Origin: Enoplosus armatus
Taxonomy: Eukaryota; Chordata; Actinopteri; Centrarchiformes; Enoplosidae
NCBI RefSeq assembly: GCF_043641665.1
Contig: NC_092191.1
Span: forward strand, 1,684,001 to 1,748,000
Reading direction: 5' to 3'
DNA: 64,000 nt
Shown: positions 45,301 through 55,000 of the stretch, piece by piece
Layout of the letters: each line of letters begins with the position of its first letter
Position numbering within the stretch: the stretch's first letter is position 1
The notes under the pieces: generated by a model
The model's input: the letters and a program-made list of their open reading frames with translations, nothing else
What the model was told of the DNA's origin: nothing
Database searches by the model: none
Position numbers and translations under genes: made by a program

Positions 45301-48300
45301 TAGCACCAAACGGCAGGCAGATAAAGTTTGAGACTAGCTGGTAAAGACCGAGTAACGTCTAACAGCTAAATAGTCAAATACTTTTCTCAGGAGTTGGTGG
45401 AGACCAAACCAAAGCTAAAAAGAGAGTGACTGTTGGACTTGGATTGATCATAACATGACTCTTAATGAATGATGATGTGACTTTCCTTCTGCTGGATGTG
45501 TAAATAGTCAATTGTTAACAAATACAACTTGATAGGAGAATGGTGCGTCAGGGCTGTGTGTCTGCATTAGTCTCTCTGCCTCCTAGAGTCATTCACAGAA
45601 TCTACACTACGACTAAGATTGTGTTGTTGTTGGAAGAGTTTCCTGAATGCAAACCCCCCCCCCCCCCCCCTCCACCATGTAAAAACTACCAAAATACTAT
45701 GGATCGAAACCACAAGAATGATTCCAAGGACCACCTCTGAAAAAATAGAAATTACATATTCAGATTTAGTTCTTTTGAAACTGGGAAGATGTTCAGTAGG
45801 CACTGTTTGTTTATTGCATGAAGTTACTCAAAGCTAATGTTGCTCCAGGGTGAGAGACGTGCAGTATGTTCGCCAGAGGGCGTTTTTAGATCATCTGAAA
45901 TTGACGCATAGAGCAAGTCTCTTTCTCATCCCTTCACTCAATCTCTCTCTCTGCCAGTCTGTCTGCCAGCGGGATCTTGGCCTATCCTTGATCCAGCCGG
46001 GAGTCAGCACGGGCCCAGGCAGAGAGCAGGTTCACCGCTGATTAATGGGACAACACTTAATAAATAGGGCCTCACAGAGGGCAGGGAGAGAGTGAGAGTC
46101 AGAGCACAGACAGGCAGACACACAGACGAACAAACTGTGAGATCCTCAGAGCTTTAGTCCAGAATGGCAGATTTGCATTTTTTTTCAGGTCAGGCAACTG
46201 AAAACAACAACCCATCCATCTTGCTCGGTTTCACTCTTTAGCTCTTCATTAATTGGATAGAGTGGGTTTCTGTCTGGCTGTGGATGTGATGCATCAACAC
46301 AAATGTTGAAGAAGGGGAAAGTGATGGAGGAGAATATACCGCATTAAATAAACTTGTGTAGTAATGGAGCTCAAATGGCTTTTCTTCAGTACCTTTTTAC
46401 TAAAGCAGTTAAACGTGGGATTTTTGGTTTTGGTTCTCTTGAATCAGTGATTGATAGATTATAAGTTCCTTGAATATGAGACTTTATTGCCTGGACGTCA
46501 CATAAAAAATCCCTCTGTAGAAGATTTACATTTAGACAATAATTTATTCTCAACCGTCTCTCATTTTTAAGCAGGTTACTGTGGAGGTGTTGAAAAGGGC
46601 AAACATCCTTCATCTGATGGATCCAAGCATCCTCTACTCTGTCCATCTGTCCAATCTGTAGGGGTTTAACAGTTCACAAAGATGATTAAGTCTTGTGGTT
46701 TGGGGGTCACAGTTAAGTGTGTTTTCAGTGAAGTTGGCAATACAAAGAAATTAAGATAATCCTTTTATTAATCCCTCAGCGGGGAAATTTGCATTCTTAT
46801 AGCAGCATACAGAATAGTGCAATAGCAGAGGCGTAAGTAAGAAAAATGCTATAAAAGATATAATAAATAAAAACAATAAAGACCGTTAGACAAATTCACA
46901 GAACAAAAAAAAAAAAAAGGTAAAGTACTGTAGATGAAGATGAACATTGATTGTCATTTATCCTGAGAAGTTGTCGGCCAGTGTAGGTTACTTCTCTAGA
47001 GCTGCTGGATGTTACACAGTATGTACAGGCCTACATGTAGGCATATAAAATGTGTTCTACATCTGCACATTGGTTGATGTCACTGAGGGGGTTCCAGGGA
47101 GTCCACATGTTGCAGGTTCAGTTACACATGATGGAATGAACAGCTGTTGTATGCCAGATGTTTAATGGTCAGTTGACACATATGACAGTTTATTCCTCTC
47201 TGTTTGTCAAACAAGCAAAGCCGTGTAAAGAGGAGCGCATACCGTCTGCCTGGAGTTTTAGAATGAAAGCACATGGGCCTTTGTGTTTTTTAATGGGTTT
47301 GGACAACAATGGCGTTCCATGAGGCATAAATGGTAACAAATTGTGGCTACACAGACAATACTTGTTGTGACCAAATCATTGTTGGTTTTATTTTAAAGGG
47401 TAACAGCCTTACCCTTTAACCTCATTTTCAGGCTGTAGTTAGTGGTGGTGTTGTATTTCCTCCATTGTGTTCAGCCCAAGGGAACAGCACAAATCAGCAC
47501 TAATGGAGCGTAACTGAAAATGTCTTGTGGCCACAAAAGACACAAACCTTAATGCCTCCAGAAGCCTCACCAGCACTTAAATCTTTAACAATGCTTCCAT
47601 TTTGATTACGTGTTTTCTTCTTTCAGTGTGTTCCTCATGACACTTTTGTGGCTTCCTCCCAGAAGGCAGCGTGGTGTACGTGTATATACACTCACAAACT
47701 GGCAAACAGGGATGTAAACACATACATATTAATGTCCTCCCTCTGTGAACAATACAAAATGTATACGAGTACTATACATCAAGACACATGAGGGAGCTTA
47801 TTGGTTTGAACATTTAACATTAATGCAGCAGGGAGTAGTGGGCCTCTTGATGAGACTCTGCACCCCATGGTGGCATCAGTAGCACTTTATATACAATCCC
47901 ACCAGGACCTGAACTATATAAACTTTTAATGCTTCCTTTTAAAATGACATGAAACATTGAACCATGTCGGTGCTTCTGTCCCGTTAGTGTCTGAACAGGT
48001 CATGACAAACTCAATCTAACTAAAAAGTTGTTTCTTTTTTCTGTCTACCACTTCTCTTAACAATGTTAGTGCTGTTCAAAGAGTGCTGTGAACAAATAAA
48101 CTACAGCTATTATCAAGCAGGCAGCCATACATTGATGACTTCTAGGTTCTAGTCAAACCCCATTCACTAGAAACACAAAAGACTTTGTACAGGAAAACAA
48201 TCTTAAAGGAACATTTTGCGAAATACGCTAATTCACTTCCTTCTTGGAAGTTAGATCAGAAGAACGATACCACTGTCATATCTGTCCGGTAAATATGAAG

Positions 48301-51300
48301 CTAAAGTCAGCCGCCAGTTAGCTGAGCTTAGTGTCAGAGGAAATGACTACACTTTTATAAATTATAACATCATTAGTTTATTCTTATAATATAGTTAGTA
48401 TATATCGTTAATACTCTGACAGCGTGACAGGCTTGTTTTTAACCAAGTTCTTTTTGTTTTCTCAAGTCTCGTATTTTCAGGAGGAGTAAACGACGGACAC
48501 GAGAGGTACATTTTATTTTCTTCTACTAAACAGCATCATGTGATCAACCTTCCATATTCACCAACACACAAACATTCATCATCACAGTCTTCATCGTCAT
48601 TTACCACATTAGTATAGCTTTCACCTCTGGGCCAAATATTGCAGTGCTACCAAAAGGCTTGCTCATCATGAATGCTTCTGATGGCCTGAATTCCTAACTT
48701 TCCTCACAGATCCAGGAGAGAGTAATGGGAAAAGTGGTTTTCCACACCTCCAGTTCCTTCATTGGCTTTGGCCAACAATAGATGGAGGAATGGATGAGTG
48801 ACAGGAAGGATATGATGCAGAAAACTGTCTTACTCTCTCTCCTGAGCATTACAGTAGGAAGAGTGAGGCTACATTCACTTGCACATAATCTGATTGCAGC
48901 CAATAACCAGTATAAGGCATCACACCAATGAGGGTGTTTACATGGGCTGCTTGTTGAAGTGTTCCATTAATTTTCCCGTTTCCATGCTACAGAGCAAAGT
49001 ATGACTAATGCCTGAAGACGCCCCCTTCACATTATATGGTAATGTCACAGATTCCCTCCAGTGTTCACCCTCAGAAACAAATTTCTTCCATGATGCTAAT
49101 TTGGTTAAACCTTGTGGTGCAGAATAGGGCTGCAACATTGGTGGGATTCAACACAAATGTTGGGGATGTGAGGGATATTTAATGAGAATGAGATTCCACA
49201 TGTGTTATTGTTGGGATCAACCTTGCATGTAAATATGTGGTTGATAGGTGAGTAGTGAATACAAATGTTACATGGCTGAAAACATGATATTAAAACCACT
49301 ATGTGAAGAATTTGAATATCTGCTGCCATCAGAATAATCACTGAAGAATGCTTCACATAGTGGCTGTAACACGTCCACAAAGGTTGTTTGTTGTAAAATG
49401 TGGTTAAAAACCTGATACTAGCCTCTGAGAGCAGAGCTTGTGTCTGAAGTCTTTCATCGATTTGCTCTGGAAGCAGCTTTTCTTTCTGTATTTGCACCAT
49501 GTTGACTACAGAGTATTCACAAAGAAATGTAAGTAGAGCTTTGTTGCTGTTGTTGCCACAGACTCTGGACGTCTTTGGGGGAGTAAAATCTAGCTGTAGC
49601 ATGTTCCTGCCTGTTACAGGGAGGTCAGAGTTGAGGTTGAGCCACAGGGTAGTGCTCCTGGAAATTGTTGGGATTCAGTTTCTTGTTCAAGGACACTTGA
49701 GCGGTTAACTCGGGGTCGAAGTGTAAAATTATTATTGCAGGGTCGCTTGTATGACCGCAGGCCCACACTGCTCCCAGCTGAGTGTGGAGTAGCTCCTGGA
49801 ATTACTTCTTCCTGCACTACTGCACTTACAAAAATTGTCCTTACCAATTACAGCTTGATAAGATGTAATAAAGGTGAGGCTGCACAGTCCAGGCTGAACA
49901 TTTACAGTACTGCGTATGTACGTTTCCCACAGCTTTCTGGATGATGATTGTGCTATGCACAATCCATGCTCCATCATTTTATACATTGGAGAAAACATTT
50001 CATTTAAAGCATAAAAACATTAAGTATCTTTATCTCCCACTGTATCTTTGAAAAGGTTTTCAAACGCTGGTGACTGTTGTGTTCCTCCCTCTGCCTATTA
50101 GAGGGGTTTCTATTAAAGCTCTTATATAAGAAATACTCAGACTGGCAGCTTTCATGCTCAAGTTATTCAAGGGAACTTTCTTGGCTTCTGCTTCATAACA
50201 TTGTTGATCTTTGGAATATTATTTTCCCTGTTCCTGTTTCCAGGATCCACAATCTGCCTGATGTATCAGCATCAGAATTTATATTAGCAAATTGATAACT
50301 TAATTTTTAAATACAAATATAGGCATTGGTCCTTCTTGATTCAAGTATTTATTATTAATTATATTTAATAAACCCTAGTGAGGTTTACTTTTCACTGCTT
50401 GTGACATCAGAAGCAGTGTTCCTTTCCCTGCTTCATGCTGTTAAGACATTGTTAAATGCAAAGTAGAGGCTTCCAGACCTCTTGGCAATTGTCTTGTTTT
50501 TAAAAGTAATTACATTGTCAAAATCAGTGGAATCATTTAAATATAATTGCCACCTCTTACATCGAGCGCTGGCATTTCATCCATGTGACACCCAGGCAGG
50601 GAGTTGCATGGTGAAGTGGGTTCTTATCTGATGGGTTTGACATCTGTAGGCAGTGACCCAGCAGTGATACGGCAGCCGATTTCGTCAGCCACCCAGACTT
50701 CTGCACCGTTCCATTTTTCTCAGAGATAATGGAGTGCTGGCAGGCTGAAACATGCAAACTGGCACAACGTGAACACACACCAGCAAATACACTGCCTCAC
50801 CTTTTACTCTTTGAACACAATGGTTTTCTCCTCCGTCTTCCTTAATTTTCTCTCTCTCTTCCTCTGTTTCTGTCCTTTAACCTCTTGCAGTCATTCCTCC
50901 CCCTCTCCGTCTCTCACGATGCCTCGTCTCTCCCTGCCAGCAGATGACTTCTTAATGATTTATTGTCAGTGGTGTGGCGCTTCTTTAAAAAGCAGCCATC
51001 GCAGCTGTCCCAGAAAATCTTCATCTGAGTTTTATGGCCCTGTCGACAGAAAGAAGTGCACTGTAGAGTTGGTCTGTCATACACACTGATATATTGTACT
51101 GTATACTTTATTTTCCTACAGTACAACATGCAGTCTTTTTTCCTTTCTTCTCTGTTCTAGTCCTCCAAATCACAGGGAGGGTGTTTAGATGAGTCAGTCA
51201 TCCGTTATTGCAAGATAATGATTGTGGCCGTCCAAAACAAAATCATTTTCTGCTGTTAGTCATTTCAATTTCTTCTTAAAGAAATACGTGTCATATATTC

Positions 51301-51743
51301 TGGGCTAACTTTTTGTTTTCATTTTAAGCGGTCGAAGTGATGAAACAAGTAGCCACTATCTCAATGTTCTGTACACTTTGCTATCCATATCCAAATCCAT
51401 GCATTTTCTCCTCAGTTTGTCAACCTCAGTGTCTGAACTCAGTCACTGAAGGTGTACCCAAATCATTTTCAAATGTTTAATTCACTCCAGCAAAGCTCTG
51501 CAACGTTTCGCTGTGGTAAAGGGGAGCCGCGGTCCAACACTAGCAGCCCGAGGTGGACAAAACACTGCAGTAAAGAAAGGATTGGATTTTCAGCAATCCA
51601 TTAAATTAGCTCGGAACATCTCTTAGAAACAGCGTTGCCATTGAAAGTATTCAGTGTCGTTTGAGCGAGTGCTAATATCAAAACGATACCTTTTTTGAGA
51701 CCTTGAAGTTCACTCTACTTTTTGAGAAGATTTGAGGAGAGGA

Positions 51744-51796
<53 letters not shown>

Positions 51797-52038
51797 TTGT
51801 TTTTTAATTTAATGACTACATAAAGTATATTTCTATTTTTATATTTAACAAATGCATTTTTTTCTGATTTGGGGATTTGGTTAAATTAGTCACTGGGTAA
51901 TTAGTATCCGTCCAAATCTAACAAGAAACCATCTACTTGCAGCACGTCTCTGCCTCCCACTATCTTCAGCATCTTTCTTTGTCCCCAGTCTTGATTCACG
52001 TTATCTCATGTCTCATTTACTTTCTTCTCACGCTCCCT

Positions 52039-52069
<31 letters not shown>

Positions 52070-55000
52070 CATCTTGTTTACTTTCTCCACACACTCCAAT
52101 TACGGTTTATCGCCATCACCTATCACCACTTATCTGTATCTTTCCACTTCTTTCTTGCTCTTTCACACATACATGCACACGCACACACTCCAGCTCAATT
52201 ATGACCTTCACATTTTTTATCTCTACTTCCCTACTTCTCTCTCCGCTCCCTTCTTTCTTCCTTCCTCAGATTATTTTTAAAAACGTCCACTGAGTCACTG
52301 ATGACTCCTGCTTTTCCCGCCATGCCCACTCCTCTGTGCAGCAGGTTAGCCACCCTCTCAGGTCAGCCTCGTCCCCAACGGCTAGTTATGAGTCAGAATC
52401 TCTTCATATGCAAGAGTAAAGCATGTCCAGGGATTTGTTGTACTGAAACTAATGCAGGAATATGTTGCCAAATCAGTATGCTGGTTTTATTAAGTTTATT
52501 TTGTTCTTACACCCCCATTTTATTCTCCTAGTTTGGGATCGTCAGTTCTGGTCTTGGTCACCACTGTTGTCTTGGGTAAGATGTAGAGAGGAGCCCCCAT
52601 GTGGGCGTGTCAAGCAACATGTAGGCCAGTTGTTAATGTAGCATTAAACTGGTTTCCAAACCTTGTTACAAAGACAGTTGTGTTTGTATGAACACACAGA
52701 GCTGGGAGCACTGCTGTTTTACACCCGCACTGCTGCGCACCCCCTGGGGTAAATATGACAGTCAAATGGTCGACGAATAAAAGGGAATGGTATTTTTTGA
52801 TCCTCAGTTTGACAAGTTAGTAAGTAAAGCCCAGGAATCAGTAGAAAAGAAGACAAACTAACCTGAAACCTAAAAACGGAAGAGGCACAGATACCAAAGA
52901 CCTCCTTCATTTGAATCTTGTGTCTAGAGATGGCCTGTTGGTTGTGATGGTAGCAAATTAAGTGGGGGTGTAAATGTTCTTTGGAAAGTTTCCCAGTACA
53001 TCTTGTACGTTGTCAGTTATCAGCTATTTTGTGGAACTTGAAGAGGAGAAGAAGTTTCATTGGAGGCTGATGACATCCAGGAAGGTTGAATCATTTCTAA
53101 GGGTACTGAACGTGAAATAAGGTTCACATTGTAACACAAAACTCAAACTTTTCAGCAACTTGGTAAAATCATTCTGTGTACTTCACGATGACTTGAAATG
53201 GAATAAAGTGTACAGTTCTTTAACAATCCCTTTTTATAGGCAAGAGCAGACCAGTAGCATGTGAAACTGAATTTTAACCCGTGAACTGAAGGCTTCTCTA
53301 ATCAAAACTTGAAAAATGCAGTCATTCTCCGTATACTCATACGTCATCGCCATCATGTCACCTCATCGCCTCTCAAAATGTCAGGTGCCTGCAGGTGAGC
53401 TGGTTATCCTTGGAGTGCCTGGGGTAAAAATAGAGAAAAATGAACGCTAAAAAAGATTTAACTTTACTTTCTTCCTGAATGCCAAAGGCTTCCTTCCAAA
53501 ATGATATTGACCAGGAACTGAAGAAAACATCTTTGACACTTGTATTTGTTTTCTTTGTTTAGTCTTAATGAAAGGCTTTCTAGACATGGTTGAATAGTGC
53601 TCGTCACCAACATCAGAATCTTGTTCGATAGTGAAAACTGAAGATGAATTGTGTGTTTCTCAGACACCCAGACAATATATTTTGACTGGTAGCAGTTGAG
53701 CATGTCAACCCGCCTAAATTGGAGTGTGTTTTCTCTCCTTGAAAATTATTCCAGCTGGTAAAATGGTAAAAGTGGAATTGACCGACCACTGAGGCACAAA
53801 CTGTCTGAATGTTTTTCTTCTGATGGCTACTGTAACAGTTAACGACCGGCCCCATCTCGTCCAAACTCTCCCGTCATTATGAAGCATTTTGCGCCTCTTT
53901 CTATGCCCTCTGTTCGTCGGCCTCTTATTAATCCTCTGGTACAGATGTTTTTGTTTGTTTGTGTGTCTTCATTTTGTGTGTTTGTGTGTGTGCTGATAGG
54001 AAGAGGTGGCGGCAGAGAACAGAAGGAACACGCGGACCAAACTGACGCCAAAGCTGACCCCACACCAAGAAGAGGTGACAACCAGACGGACACGCATGAC
54101 CATGAACATGTGCTCTGACACATCCTGTACATGTATTTACATAAAACTTTCATAATTGATGCCTCAGCGTAGCAAGACCTGCTTTTGGAGAATACTAATT
54201 CATCATACAGTAGGTCACTGCACCGTACTCTTACATGAGGAGGTCACATTTGTTTTGCACGAGGTATCCTGTCATTCTGATTCATGTCATTTTTCATTGG
54301 CTAGCTTAATTGCTTAGATATAAGGTTGCTCAAGTCAACTTTGCTGTGGTGAACACAACAAATGTCCTCTGCTTTGTCAAACTGCATGTGTGAACCACTA
54401 CAAAGTACAGTAGTTCAAAGTTTAACCATGAGGTCGTTTTATAAATGACATGGGACATTTAGGGAAAGAATTCTCATTCATCTTAGTTTTCATTTCACAA
54501 TCGGTGGATCATTTGATCAAACTGGACTACCTCACCTGCTTGTACTGTGAGCCACATGGAGCTTTTTTTATCCAGTGTAGATATCCAGTGTACATACTGA
54601 CAGACTAACCACGGTTCACTGTCGTCTGTGATCAGATCTCTTCCCCAGCGGGTCGCCATGACTCCCAGAGCAGCATGCGCAGCAGAAAGGAAGGAACGCT
54701 GCAGAAGATCGGAGACTTCCTGCAGAGCTCCCCCACGCTGCTCGGCACTAAAGGTTAGTGTGTCAGTGTGCGAGATATTTAACTTTTATCTGGGGGATTA
54801 TGAGAGTGAAGAGTCGAGGAGAGGAGGTTAAATATGATGAAGCAGCATAATGATCAGTGGAGGGTTGAATGATCAATAACGACAAAACAAATCCCTTTCG
54901 AGCTGATGACATTTCTGAGCTGCACACTTGTGTATTTCTACAGTAAATGCACATTTCATTAAATTAATTCAAATTTAAGATAAAAGTGAGGAGATTAAGA

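Larger units (their letters stand above)
37983..53999. other. kif20b intron 30 (16 kb), no nested gene found
   Basis: No exon set or RNA gene could be supported on either strand. The intron holds homopolymer runs (C at 40,040-40,051 and 45,654-45,670; A at 41,083-41,099), a LINE-tail remnant (about 42,175-42,300), a purine-rich tract (43,860-44,290), dispersed repeats at 45,296, 46,755 and 48,206, and GT/CA microsatellites at 51,749 and 52,039. The rest is AT-rich sequence with short chance frames. It could contain conserved non-coding elements, which need comparison between species to see. Confidence 0.6.

Noticed and set aside
54075..54118. Read-through of kif20b exon 31 ([12 protein letters not shown] and on)
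   Set aside because: A GT donor at 54,075 joins in phase to exon 32, which carries the conserved [11 protein letters not shown] block.
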